A DNA stretch of 64,000 bases from Pomphorhynchus laevis (Eukaryota > Acanthocephala > Palaeacanthocephala > Echinorhynchida > Pomphorhynchidae). Under the pieces are notes generated by a model. The model saw only the letters and a list, made by a program, of their open reading frames with translations. It did not search any database and was not told where the DNA came from. The position numbers were made by a program, and so were the translations under genes. Below, in pieces: positions 33,685 to 43,640 of the stretch. The stretch covers positions 1 to 64,000 of the forward strand of contig WNNJ02000217.1 in the NCBI GenBank assembly GCA_012934845.2, written 5' to 3'. Position 1 is the first letter of the stretch. Each line of letters opens with the position of its first letter.

Positions 33685-34530
33685 CTAAACAATTATATGA
33701 TTGAAGAAAAATCACAAAGTAGCATATAATAATATAATATAATAATATTATATTCATTATAAGAATATAATGAATTAATGATCTATAAATTTTAAATATG
33801 AATTAATATGAACTAAAACATAAAATATTATTTGAATAATAATGAATATTATAATTATTTGATTGTTATAATTAATATTAGATTGATATTCATTAAATAT
33901 TAACTAAATTATGTTATTGTGAGTCCTAAATTTATATTACAATTTCACATTTACATTTAATTAATAAATAATTACACAAAATTTAACATAAACTATTATA
34001 TATAAATACGTTGATAACATAAAAAGCATTTAAATGCTAGCATTTCATATTATAAATATTATATATCATTATATTATGAATAATATAATATATTAATAAT
34101 ATTATTATAAATATTAGATCATATCTTTGTTATTAGATATCATTATATTATGAATAATATAATATATTAATAATATTATTATAAATATTAGATCATATCT
34201 TTGATAATTATCTTCAATAATTATATTATTGTGAGTCCTAAATTTATATTACAATTTCACATTTACAGTGCCTTGACAAGGTTGCAGTAGTCAAAATATT
34301 GACACTTAAGAAAATTGCTCTTTTGACGCAATTCGACGCTATTAACGATACTATTAAAGCAAAACTGATTATAATCAAAGCTGATTATAATAAAAAATAA
34401 TTTTAAAATTATGATTATAATTTATAATTATAATTTCTAATTTTATAATTACCCAGCTGTTTATAATTATAAAAGGCTGGGTAATTTTAATTTGATTTTT
34501 TTGATTTATAATATATCTCTTGGTTCTAAC
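33685..34530. other. TMEM62-like intron, with AT-rich direct repeats
   Basis: TTATTATAAATATTAGATCATATC occurs twice within 34095-34205 as a local 63-bp tandem repeat. The block AATACGTTGATAACATAAAA with TTTAAATGCTAGCATTTCAT at 34007 repeats one at 32661. No gene. Confidence 0.5.
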
Positions 34531-35297
34531 CGTTAGGACCATTTTTCACATTATGTGAAAAATGGTCCTTTTTTCACATAAATTTTTTACCCCTAAAATG
34601 AAAATAAATCTCACTGGAAAAATAATAAAGAGCAATAGAGGAGGTGATAAAATAGCTTATGAAGGCTATTTCTACAATTACACAAAGACCGAGTTGGGCA
34701 AGAAGCATTGGCGCTGCAATAAGCGAGGGTGTAACTCAATATTGAAGACGGATATTGGGAATGTATTGTGGGATGTAGTAGGTGTTCATAACCATCTAAG
34801 AGATGAAGTTAAATATCATCGAACACTTCTCAAAGAAAAAATAAGGACCAGGGCTTTGAATTCAAACGAATCATCAAGGAATGTAGTCCTAAATGTTATA
34901 AAGGATAATCAAACTATAAAGGTTCCTCTAAATTTGAAGAAACTTAATAGCTATGTAACAGATGAAAGAAGGAAAAACAACTTTACAACAGTAAAAGATT
35001 ACGACATTCCTTTGGAGCTCCAAACTACTACAGATAATAAGAAGTTTTTATTTTTTGATAGTGGAGTTAAAGATAAGGATAGGGTCGTAATCTTTACAAC
35101 TGAAGCAAACATCTCTCATCTTGAAATATCAAACATTCTACTTTGCGATGGAACATTTAAGACAGCCCCTTCAACATTTGAACAGTTATTTACTATTCAG
35201 ATAAAGGTTAGGGGAACGTTTTATTTTCATTTTAGGGGTAAAACATTTATGTGAAAAAAGGACCATTTTTCACATAATGTGAAAAATGGACCTAGCC
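34531..35297 (+). mobile_element. 767-bp MULE-type element with 9-bp target duplication
   Basis: GGTTCTAAC flanks both ends (34522-34530, 35298-35306), the 9-bp size typical of Mutator-like elements. Terminal inverted repeats of about 75 bp (TAGGACCATTTTTCAC...) each contain an internal palindrome, CCATTTTTCACATTATGTG with its complement. One ORF spans nearly the whole element. Confidence 0.88.
34562..35254 (+). CDS. FLYWCH zinc-finger protein of a short MULE
   Basis: 230 codons, starting and stopping inside the two terminal repeats. Residues about 23-80 form a FLYWCH-type finger (GGDKIAYEGYFYNYTKTE, HWRCNKRGCNSILKT, VGVHNHL, with the Cys-Cys-His-His pattern), the usual DNA-binding partner of MULE transposases. 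Near residue 205 the start of the transposase domain is visible (NILLCDGTFKTAPSTFEQLF, the first catalytic Asp block). After FTIQIKVRG it runs straight into the right terminal repeat, so the rest of the DDE domain is missing. The ORF is intact and could encode a binding-only protein that competes with full transposase. This role is inferred. Confidence 0.85.
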   Translation: MVLFSHKFFTPKMKINLTGKIIKSNRGGDKIAYEGYFYNYTKTELGKKHWRCNKRGCNSILKTDIGNVLWDVVGVHNHLRDEVKYHRTLLKEKIRTRALNSNESSRNVVLNVIKDNQTIKVPLNLKKLNSYVTDERRKNNFTTVKDYDIPLELQTTTDNKKFLFFDSGVKDKDRVVIFTTEANISHLEISNILLCDGTFKTAPSTFEQLFTIQIKVRGTFYFHFRGKTFM

Positions 35298-35755
35298 GGT
35301 TCTAACATTATTGTCTAATATTTTAAAATTGAATTTTTACTAAAATTGAATTTTAGTATTTATATTTATTTTTAATTTGATTTTTTGCTTAAATTAGACC
35401 TTGACCTGTTTTTTTAACTTTTTATTATTTAAATTAAACATTTTATCTTCAATATTAAATTTATAAAAGGCTGAGTAATTTGATGCTTTATTAATTTTAA
35501 TAAAATTTATCTCTTGGTTTTATCATCACTTCATAAAGTTTTGAATGTGAAATTTTACCAAAATTAATTAGAATTTTAGGTATTTTTATTTGAATTTTTA
35601 CTTGAATTTAATTAAATTTTTAACTTTTTAATGTTTTTTTTATTTATAACGACAACACTGATTATGCACTAATTCAGTGTCAGATAAACATTTGGGTAAA
35701 TGATCTTCATTTAAATATATTATTTCATAATAGCATAAATTAATTTAAATATTTT

Positions 35756-35757
<2 letters not shown>
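35298..35757. other. TMEM62-like intron, no gene
   Basis: A/T-rich filler. Contains a second copy of the TTATAAAAGGCTG(G/A)GTAATTT block found left of the MULE (34461 and 35461). Confidence 0.45.
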
Positions 35758-35814
<57 letters not shown>

Positions 35815-35925
35815 TATGCTACTGTTGAACCGCACACGAGATCCCATTTCTGGAATACTTTCGAAATATTTATTTTACGATTGAAATCGAAATCCAATGA
35901 ACAGTGACTGTGATTTATTAGAAAA

Positions 35926-35953
35926 GCTTTCGGCTTTTGTAAGCCTTCTTCAG
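35926..35953 (-). ncRNA. Hammerhead-type core in PLE-B 3' segment (- copy)
   Basis: Exact mirror of the core at 36623-36650, on the - strand copy, so the two form a very long potential hairpin. Confidence 0.6.
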
Positions 35954-36173
35954 TTCAATCTGAAATATACATATGCACAATACAATGTCTGCAATATAAC
36001 AAAAACACAAATCAAGTATCAAAACACAAATATACAGTTCATGTGCTAAGGTAAGTGACAGTCATTATATGTATTTAGGTGTAAATCTGTCATAAGTTGC
36101 GCTATCCAGAACTGTTCCCTATTTCTCCTCGCAGTTACGTTAGGCAATTCATCCTCTAAAACCATAACGCTCA

Positions 36174-36530
36174 TTGTATGCCCAGGGTGTTCAATGGAAT
36201 GATTATGTCCTGTTTCTCCGACATACTGAACCGGACATTCAGCACACAAACACAAATATACTAGAATGTCCGGTTCAGTATGTCGGAGAAACAGGACATC
36301 AACTTAATATTCGTATGAATACTAGACGTTGCGACGTTAGAGCTAGACGAACTGGTAGGGATGGTGCAGCTAATCATTCCATTGAACACCCTGGGCATAC
36401 AATGAGCGTTATGGTTTTAGAGGATGAATTGCCTAACGTAACTGCGAGGAGAAATAGGGAACAGTTCTGGATAGCGCAACTTATGACAGATTTACACCTA
36501 AATACATATAATGACTGTCACTTACCTTAG
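36174..36530 (+). pseudogene. PLE-B GIY-YIG endonuclease fragment (+ copy)
   Basis: The frame enters from the - copy by chance. Genuine element coding starts around 36264 and reads ECPVQYVGETGHQLNIRMNT, RCDVRARRTGRDGAA, NHSIEHPGHTMSVMVLEDEL and REQFWIAQLMTDLHL, stopping at 36530. The RT part is absent. The mirrored copy at 36046-36255 (- strand) lacks the RMNTRR to GAA segment. Confidence 0.8.
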
Positions 36531-36622
36531 CACATGAACTGTATATTTGTGTTTTGATACTTGATTTGTGTTTTTGTTATATTGCAGACATTGTATTGTG
36601 CATATGTATATTTCAGATTGAA

Positions 36623-36650
36623 CTGAAGAAGGCTTACAAAAGCCGAAAGC
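36623..36650 (+). ncRNA. Hammerhead-type core in PLE-B 3' segment (+ copy)
   Basis: CTGAAGA, then GGC and GCC pairing around TTACAAAA, then GAAAGC. CUGANGA and GAAA are the hammerhead catalytic strands, and Penelope-like elements are known to encode such ribozymes in their terminal repeats. Stems I and III are not clear by eye, so activity is unproven. Confidence 0.6.
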
Positions 36651-36698
36651 TTTTCTAATAAATCACAGTCACTGTTCATTGGATTTCGATTTCAATCG

Positions 36699-36739
<41 letters not shown>

Positions 36740-36780
36740 TATTATCATATTCATTATACGTACAAGCGTTTGACACGTAC

Positions 36781-36931
36781 ATCAGGTATAAATCCAAAGA
36801 AATTCATTGAGGCACCAATTCCAGGCTCTAGAGTTGTATCTATTGTTGTAACAAAATAGGTTTTATTATTTGCTTCTATCACGACTTGGTTCAATCGTCT
36901 ATCAGTTGAGGACGGTTTCGACGAAAATATC
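36781..36931 (-). CDS. TMEM62: TMEM62-like gene, exon B
   Basis: After a CAATTCTTAG acceptor the frame reads IFSSKPSSTDRRLNQVVIEA, then KTYFVTTIDTTLEPGIGASM and NFFGFIPD before GTACGT. It matches the TMEM62 stretch with FICVDATVNPGPKRPYNFFG. It begins with one base of a split codon while exon A ends with one base, so a small exon between them is still missing. Confidence 0.85.
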
Positions 36932-37021
36932 CTAAGAATTGACATAATAAACCCCAATTTAGAACATTAATATAAAATAAAACATTAACATAAAATATTA
37001 ATTAAATATTAATAGAAGAGT

Positions 37022-38683
37022 AATAAAAGTAATATACAGAAATGTATATCTACACCACTGGAGCAGCCAGCTGAGTGGATGTAGCATTGAATCGCGATAC
37101 AGACGTCCTGAGTTCAAATCCGAGCAGCATCAGTCAACCGAGAAAGCAGATAATAAGGGTCGAAACGTGAAATGTAGGTCTGGGTCAGCAGCTGATGAGA
37201 CCCACCCAGACTGATTAGTAGCGTCCTGCTGTATCAAAAATAAGATCAATACTTGTGAGGATAATATCGTGCCACAATCGGAAAAATTTCAGCTCACAGA
37301 TGCAATCAAATACAACTAAAAACTATCATTGCAAGTGGCAGCATGAAATACGCGTGATCCGGCTAGCGGATCACACACATCGGGTAGGTTTCTAATAGAT
37401 CGTTAGAATACGATCCCCTACCAAAAGTAATATACAGAATGTATATCTACACCACTGGAGCAGCCAGCTGAGTGGGTGTAGCATTGAATCGCGATACAGA
37501 CGTCTTGCAAGTGGCAGCATAAAATACGCGTGATCCGGCTAGCGGATCACACACATCGGGTAGGTTTCTAATAGATCGTTAGAATACGATCCCCTACCAA
37601 AATAATATACAGAAATGTATATCTACACCACTGGAGCAGCCAGCTGAGTGGATGTAGCATTGAATCGCGATACAGACGTTCTGAGTTCAAATCCGATCAG
37701 CATCAGTCAACCGAGAAAGCAGATAATAAGGGTCGAAACGTGAAATGTAGGTATGGGTCAGCAGCTGATGAGACCCACCCAGACCGATTAGTAGCGTCCT
37801 GCTGTATCAAAAATAAGATCAATACTTGTGAGGATAATATCGTGCCACAATCGGAAAAATTTCAGCTCACAGATGCAATCAAATACAACTAAAAACTATC
37901 ATTGCAAGTGGCAGCATGAAATACGCGTGATCCGGCTAGCGGATCACACACATCGGGTAGGTTTCTAATAGATCGTTAGAATACGATCCCCTACCAAAAG
38001 TAATATACAGAAATGTATATCTACACCACTGGAGCAGCCAGCTGAGTGGATGTAGCATTGAATCGCGATACAGACGTTCTGAGTTCAAATCCGATCAGCA
38101 TCAGTCAACCGAGAAAGCAGATAATAAGGGTCGAAACGTGAAATGTAGGTATGGGTCAGCAGCTGATGAGACCCACCCAGACCGATTAGTAGCGTCCTGC
38201 TGTATCAAAAATAAGATCAATACTTGTGAGGATAATATCGTGCCACAATCGGAAAAATTTCAGCTCACAGATGCAATCAAATACAACTAAAAACTATCAT
38301 TGCAAGTGGCAGCATGAAATACGCGTGATCCGGCTAGCGGATCACACACATCGGGTAGGTTTCTAATAGATCGTTAGAATACGATCCCCTACCAAAAGTA
38401 ATATACAGAAATGTATATCTACACCACTGGAGCAGCCAGCTGAGTGGGTGTAGCATTGAATCGCGATACAGACGTCCTGAGTTCAAATCCGATCAGCATC
38501 AGTCAACGGAGAAAGCAGATAATAAGGGTCGAAACGTGAAATGTAGGTCTGGGTCAGCAGCTGATGAGACCCACCCAGACTGATTAGTAGCGTCCTGCTG
38601 TATCAAAAATAAGATCAATACTTGTGAGGATAATATCGTGCCACAATCGGAAAAATTTCAGCTCACAGATGCAATCAAATACA
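37022..38683 (+). mobile_element. 398-bp tRNA-headed repeat, tandem array with 14-bp target duplication
   Basis: Head-to-tail units: GCAAGTGGCAGCAT recurs at 37331, 37507, 37904 and 38302, giving spacings of 176 (internally deleted unit), 397 and 398 bp. ATTAATAGAAGAGT flanks the whole array (37008-37021 and 38684-38697), so the multimer was inserted in one event. Units carry AGCTGAGTGG and GAGTTCAAATCCG (A and B boxes) and the same tail motifs as the copy at 31.6 kb. The array starts at AATAAAAGTAATATACAG and ends at GCAATCAAATACA, so the boundaries do not coincide with one unit frame. Confidence 0.88.
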
Positions 38684-38839
38684 ATTAATAGAAGAGTGAA
38701 ACCATTCCGCGTGAATTTCTTGTGAATTTCTTGTTCTCATTCCGCGTGAATTTCTCGGTGAAGCTGTAGCACAGATTTAGTACTCTATGATGTTACTAGA
38801 AAAGTTTCTAGTACATCATTCACATTGATTCATTCATTG

Positions 38840-38916
38840 GCCGTTAGCCAGTCCTCCTCTGCATCCAGTAGTGGGAGGGATCTGGCACTGATGAGTCATT
38901 GTGATGACGAAACGGC
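38840..38916 (+). ncRNA. Hammerhead ribozyme, near-complete
   Basis: All parts lie in order for a stem III-open hammerhead: GCCGT (38840-38844) pairs with ACGGC (38912-38916) as stem III. The predicted cleavage base is U38845 (GUU triplet). GCCAG (38847-38851) pairs with CTGGC (38882-38886) as stem I, extended by CCTCC with GGAGG. Then CTGATGA (38888-38894), stem II GTCAT/ATGAC around a TGTG loop (38895-38908), and GAA (38909-38911). The one flaw is an A.A mismatch at the base of stem I. All core bases of the consensus are present. It sits 143 bp beyond the 398-bp array, antisense to the TMEM62-like gene, in an element I cannot name. Confidence 0.75.
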
Positions 38917-39907
38917 ATTCGTCATTCTTTCGCGTCTGGCTTACATGTTTTACGAAAAATATTAATAGCAATTAAATATTTAATTATAGCATTATAAATT
39001 ATTATAAATAAAAATTATGAGTTGGTAAAATTAATTAATATTGCATTATTAAATATTTTATGTTGTATTATTAAAAATTTCTAACTTAATCTTTCAAAAC
39101 TACTATTCAATGTTTTATAGAACTCATTATCAAAATATAAAATTAAAACAATTTATAAAATTATACACAGGAATACATGATATTTCTATAGTTAATATCA
39201 TAACAATTTATGTTGATTCAGTATATAGTTAAATCGTACGCTAAAATATCAATATTGATAAATGTTTATATATATTAATGTCATAATATTTATTAAATAT
39301 TATGAATTATGTATAAACTTGTTACACCCTCAAAGTTGTACATTTTATGCTGCTAACCGATAGAGGTGGTTTGTGTAATAAGAGCCGATCAATGAATGCA
39401 ACAAAAGCAATGAAAAAATATATTGAACATTAAACCATACATTATTAAATCGACATTGAAACCTATAAAAGTAAAAAGTATATAATTTTATCTAAATAAT
39501 GAAGATGTCAAAAATTAAATGAAAAATTTTAAATCCTTAAAAATGTTAATACAAATCATTAAGCAATATTTATGAACTTGAAATGACAAAAGGTTAGAAT
39601 AATAATTGTATACACTTGGTATCATTCCTTAATTCTTTTTTATTAAGTTCTTTAATTGAATCTTACAATGTATGAAAATTAGATTCACGAATTATTTTAA
39701 AATATCCATCCGTTTTTTATAGATACTTATGGCACTATCAATTTGGTATTCTTGCAGATTTAAAAACTTTTTATTTAAAATCAATAGCGACAAACTATGC
39801 TCCTTGGTACCTGTAAAGATTTGACGGACTATGCCAGTTTTTAACATTGAATACATCTAATAAATAAAAAGGACAAGTACAAAGTAGTACTAGGTTAAAA
39901 CACATAC
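38917..39907. other. TMEM62-like intron, no confident exon
   Basis: A/T-rich. On the - strand 39810 to 39690 an acceptor TCTTTACAG opens a 39-codon frame (EHSLSLLILNKKFLNLQEYQ) that ends in TAA. It is in phase with exon A but does not resemble TMEM62, so I leave it uncalled. Confidence 0.35.
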
Positions 39908-40033
39908 CATGATTTCCTCTTACATCATACCAAGGCTGGTTACTATTTTCATTTAACAAAGAGTTATAAGCTTGCCACTCTGTCTCGATTTGAGTACCAC
40001 GATGACGTTTGTTAAAGCTGTCGGTAATATCAC
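39908..40033 (-). CDS. TMEM62: TMEM62-like metallophosphoesterase, exon A (most 5' found)
   Basis: The gene encodes a calcineurin-like phosphoesterase fused to an Ig-like and a multi-pass membrane part. TMEM62 is a poorly characterised animal membrane protein with no established substrate. This exon reads GDITDSFNKRHRGTQIETEW, then NQPWYDVRGNH, carrying the GD..D and GNH metal-binding motifs (human: GDLTDAKTKEQLGS, KGNHD). The gene runs right to left, with exons at 36781-36931, 33548-33684, 33316-33507, 33101-33274 and 31303-31474. The DxH exon and signal anchor upstream (above 40034), one small exon before 36931 and the membrane exons were not found. Introns C-D and D-E are 40-41 nt; the others were enlarged by mobile elements. 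Confidence 0.87.
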
Positions 40034-40429
40034 CTTAAAAACTTTGTTCACGTAATGCAATTTGAGAATTTGACTTAAAAATATAATTTAAAGCTTTTAA
40101 CAATTTCAAGAAGTAATTTTTAACGCAAAGTATATTATGATATTCTTCATATAACATCAGTTAATATTCAAAACATGAAAAGAGTACCATTTGGCAGCAC
40201 AATAAAAAGCGCAAAAATTTCTAACGATATTTTAATCTTGTCATCATCTTCAGACATCTGTAAAATAAAAAATACAAATTAAATTCAATGGCAAGTTATC
40301 TAATTTAAATGTTATGAATTTACTAATTCTTGAAGCGATATTCATCAAAGAGATGAATCCTACAATCAGTTGCAAAGAAGAAGGATCCGAAAAGACATTT
40401 AAAAATTTTTAAAACACTAAATTAAATAA
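40034..40429. other. Upstream of TMEM62-like exon A, no exon confirmed
   Basis: Expected to hold or precede the DxH exon, but no frame matches it. 40165-40262 (- strand) has a T-rich acceptor followed by ATGTCTGAAGATGATG (MSEDDDKIKISLEIF...), open for about 33 codons and unrecognised. Confidence 0.3.
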
Positions 40430-42010
40430 TTAAATCAGCTAACTGAGTCTACGTATTTAATATAATTATAAAATAAACAAAACATAATAATGCTAAATCA
40501 AAATTTAATAATTAAATAATAAAATTAAAAATTGTTTTTAGATTTTCTAATTTAAATCAAGTTAAAAAAATAAAATAAAAAATAAAATTTAAAATAAACG
40601 TCATTTTTATGAATTGACTAATAAATAACAGACGTTGTATCAGAATAAGAATTAGAGGTCATCAGGAGGAACTGCTATGCTATCAGGTTTCGGCCCCTAA
40701 CTCCTCTACCCAAAATAGCAGCGGGGCCAAATACATGCTAATGATGTATTTCCTCTGAAATAACTATCTAGTATCTTATTCTAATGCAAAGTATATTATT
40801 TATTATCCATCCATAAAAATTTGCCACTTAAGAGTTTAAATTTATTCTTTATATTATTGTGTTGATTTATATATTTTACTATTTTCTGCTTGATGTTATT
40901 TTTATAGTAACCTAGTTTAAAATATGTATCTATTAAATTATTTAAATGATTTTGAAGAAAGCCAATATCATTACATATTGTTGCAATTCTTAAAATTTCA
41001 TTATTTAATGTATTATATTTTATATTATATGGTATGCATGAATGCTCATGCAAAAATATGTTTCTTGTAAATTTAAATATGTCATCTTTACGATATAAAT
41101 TAATAGTAGTTTTAGTTAATGTTAATTTAATGTTCATATCTAGATATACACCTTCTTTATCATTAATATTGGTTTTGTTAAGAATAAGGCTTTCTGGATA
41201 AATGTGCTCACTAATTGAATAAAAATTATTAAATACACATATATCATCAATGTATCGAAACATATATTTCATATATTTATATTGTTTAGATTTAGTTTTT
41301 ACACAGTTATGAACAAATTCATATTCTATAAAGCTTAAAAACAAGTCAGCTATAATTGGGCTACTATTACCACCCATTGGAACACCTTTTACTTGTCTAA
41401 ATATAGATGTCCCTACTTTTAAATAATTTTGATTTATCAAAATATTTAAGGATTCTATTAATTCAATTTTATCCATATATTTATATTTATTTGATGGTTT
41501 AATTTTTGTTAGATAGGCGTTATAATTATTATAACATATATATGTATATCTTTTTCCGAATATAAGGTTAATTAATTTTACTAACGCTTCTTTAATATCT
41601 ACTAAATCTAGATTTGTATAAAGCGTACTAAAATCGTATGTATTTATATTTTGAAAATTTATTCCTTTTGTCTGTTCTAAAAATTCTTTTGTAGAATTAA
41701 TACTGAAATAGTGTTTTATACCAGTATTAATTTCGATTACCTTGCAATATTTTTTAAAATGTGCTTTAATTACTTTAAGTATTTTATTCATATAGACAGA
41801 AAGTGGTTTTAATGTACATTTAAACGCACTACATATGAACTAGGTTTTATTGGATTTTTATGTAATTTTGGATTCCAATATAATATAGGTATAGTTTTAT
41901 TATCTAATTCAACCTTTATACCCTTTTTATCCATTATAGAACAGTGACTTGTAATAATTGTTTCTAAACTCAACTCACTACGTTCATATGTTGGATTTAC
42001 ATTTAAATCA
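40430..42010 (-). mobile_element. PLE-A, longest copy, with 3' tail
   Basis: A - strand Penelope-like element. It starts near 42010, where the frame gives LYWNPKLHKNPIKPSSY (the conserved region before the RT fingers), has the RT at 41791-40796 and the 3' tail from 40780 to about 40430 (GGGGCCGAAACCTGATAGCA, CTCCTGATGACCTC, TACGTAGACTCAGTTAGCTG). The frame is shifted near 41.83 kb, and the GIY-YIG part is absent here, so the copy is not functional. Confidence 0.88.
40796..41791 (-). CDS. PLE-A reverse transcriptase, 331-codon open frame
   Basis: RT motifs in order: INTYDFSTLYTNLDLVD (motif A with catalytic Asp and the STLYTNL typical of Penelope RTs), KGVPMGGNSSPIIADLFLS (motif B), YMFRYIDDICVFN (motif C, catalytic Asp pair), GVYLDMNIKLTL (D/E) and a thumb with IFLHEHSCIPYNIKYN, ICNDIGFLQNHLNNL. 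The protein ends with FLWMDNK. The upstream 40 or so codons of fingers are in another frame. Other copies in the window (6.5, 8.4, 28.7, 52.8, 55.4/56.3 kb) are fragments of the same protein with about 90% or more identity, suggesting recent activity. Confidence 0.88.
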   Translation of the reverse strand: MNKILKVIKAHFKKYCKVIEINTGIKHYFSINSTKEFLEQTKGINFQNINTYDFSTLYTNLDLVDIKEALVKLINLIFGKRYTYICYNNYNAYLTKIKPSNKYKYMDKIELIESLNILINQNYLKVGTSIFRQVKGVPMGGNSSPIIADLFLSFIEYEFVHNCVKTKSKQYKYMKYMFRYIDDICVFNNFYSISEHIYPESLILNKTNINDKEGVYLDMNIKLTLTKTTINLYRKDDIFKFTRNIFLHEHSCIPYNIKYNTLNNEILRIATICNDIGFLQNHLNNLIDTYFKLGYYKNNIKQKIVKYINQHNNIKNKFKLLSGKFLWMDNK

Positions 42011-42040
42011 TTAGAATTAACTAATGTGAAGAATTAACCA

Positions 42041-42735
42041 GTGTGAAGATGACTTAGCATAATTAAAAGAGGAAATTAACATAATTTCCTCTTTTCTTTG
42101 ATTCAGCTCCAATAATTATTTATCAATAATAGATCAGCATCAAATATTTAAAATAAACATTTATTAATGGAATATTATTTGAATTGAATAAATTCAAACG
42201 AATACAAATGAATTCAATAAAACTTACAACTTAGGGGCTGATTAACTGCTGATTTTTTGATGATATCATAACTGAGTACTATATTATATTACGATGAAAA
42301 AAGAATTTCTTTTTTGGAAAATCGAAGTTTTTTTATGGACACCGTAATGTTACATATTTTAATTTTAACTTCGAATTTAATGTAATTTGTATTTTTTATT
42401 TTACAGATGTGTGAAGATGATTTAGCATAATTAAAAGAGGAAATTAACATAATTTCCTCTTTTCTTTGATTCAGCTCCAATAATTATTTATCAATAATAG
42501 ATCAGCATCAAATATTTAAAATAAACATTTATTAATGGAATATTATTTGAATTGAATAAATTCAAACGAATACAAATGAATTCAATAAAACTTACAACTT
42601 AGGGGCTGATTAACTGCTGATTTTTTGATGATATCATAACTGAGTACTATATTATATTACGATGAAAAAAGAATTTCTTTTTTGGAAAATCGAAGTTTTT
42701 TTATGGACACCGTAATGTTACATATTTTAATTTTA
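42041..42735. repeat. 368-bp direct tandem duplication
   Basis: GTGTGAAGATGA at 42041 and 42409 starts two nearly identical copies that run through TTTGATTCAGCTCC, GGGGCTGATTAACTGCTG and GGACACCGTAATGTTACA. The - strand short ORFs at 42289 and 42657 are the same frame duplicated. The left part is a diverged reverse copy of the flank of the fold-back element at 43.45 kb. Confidence 0.85.
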
Positions 42736-43448
42736 GCATTTGTGGTATGTAAATACAGAAATAACATATTAACAGAAGATATAATTAAAACAACATTAAT
42801 TATATCTAGGTAAATATAACATCGATGGTCAAACAACATGTATACAAAAAAATATAAAAATAATTATAAATCTTAAATTTATACATGACTTTTTAAAAGT
42901 CAGATTCGCATTGGATGTACAACGGCAACGCATTAATGCATATCAAACGGTATTTCTTATATTTTAACGGATTATTATTTTTACGAAAATAAAAATGCTC
43001 GTTATTTAGGATTTAATAATTTTATAGAATATAAAGTTATCGTTAATTGTATAACAGATACTATAGCCAATTCTGATAGCCTTGGCTAAGTTTGTGAGCA
43101 AACGATGCAAGACTAGCAATAATGGGTCTCATCTGCGAGTTTTGTTTGTCAATATTCTGTAAAAGTTAAAAAAATCGGTAAAAGGCTATGAACAAGCTGG
43201 TATTGTGTTATCAATTCTGTGAGTTTAGATTCGATTAGCCCTATATGATAACCTGACACACTCTTCAATTCAATGAGTTTGACATTAACAATTTACCAAG
43301 AGCTTGCAATTGAATCCTTGTACTTTTTATACTTTTTACTTTAAAACCAAGTACTTTTTTTTTCTAAAAAAGTACTTGGTTTTATCTTGGCAATAATTAT
43401 CACAAAATCTTCACAATTATCTAAAATTATTTCAAATAGTTGATGATG
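42736..43448. other. No gene seen
   Basis: A/T-rich. A perfect hairpin AACCAAGTACTTTTTT / AAAAAAGTACTTGGTT lies at about 43342-43381. Confidence 0.45.
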
Positions 43449-43640
43449 ATCCATTATTGATAAATAATTATTGGGGCTGGATCAAAGAAAAGAGAATTTT
43501 TTTGATATTTCGCTAACTTCTGTTAGCATCTTCAGAAATTTACGTAATTTTCTGAAGATGCTAACAGAAGTTAGCAAAATATCAAAAATAATTTCTTCTT
43601 TCTTTGATCCAGCCCCAATAATTCTTTAAAATTATTTTGC
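43449..43640. mobile_element. Fold-back element with hammerhead-like core on both arms
   Basis: Almost perfect palindrome: GGGGCTGGATCAAAGAAA at 43475 and its complement ending near 43612. The left arm on the - strand (43507-43535) reads CTGAAGA, GCTAAC, AGAA, GTTAGC, GAAAT, that is hammerhead core strands with a 6-bp stem II. The right arm on the + strand (43552-43580) is the same but has AAAA for GAAA. Confidence 0.7.

Larger units (their letters stand above)
35758..36736. mobile_element. PLE-B inverted pair with GIY-YIG segments, inside an (AT)n tract
   Basis: Two 5'-truncated copies of one Penelope-like family face away from each other: - strand 36255 to 35815 and + strand 36264 to 36700. 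They are near-identical apart from a 79-bp gap in the - copy. Each encodes the C-terminal endonuclease: ECPVQYVGETG with HQLNIRMNTRR (GIY-YIG core, + copy), then NHSIEHPGHTMSVM and RRNREQFWIAQLM. Both outer ends abut AT microsatellite (35758-35811 and 36702-36736). The family's 3' segment carries a hammerhead core (separate entries). Confidence 0.88.

Noticed and set aside
37022-38683. CRISPR array or simple satellite
   Set aside because: The units are about 398 bp with no spacer structure, in a eukaryotic intron, and the whole array has target-site duplications, so it is an inserted multimer.
39690-39810. Next TMEM62 exon after exon A
   Set aside because: Acceptor and phase fit, but the 39 codons do not resemble the expected segment after GNHD and end in a stop.
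43507-43580. Rho-independent terminator or bacterial regulatory hairpin
   Set aside because: The context is a eukaryotic genome; the hairpin is part of a fold-back mobile element.
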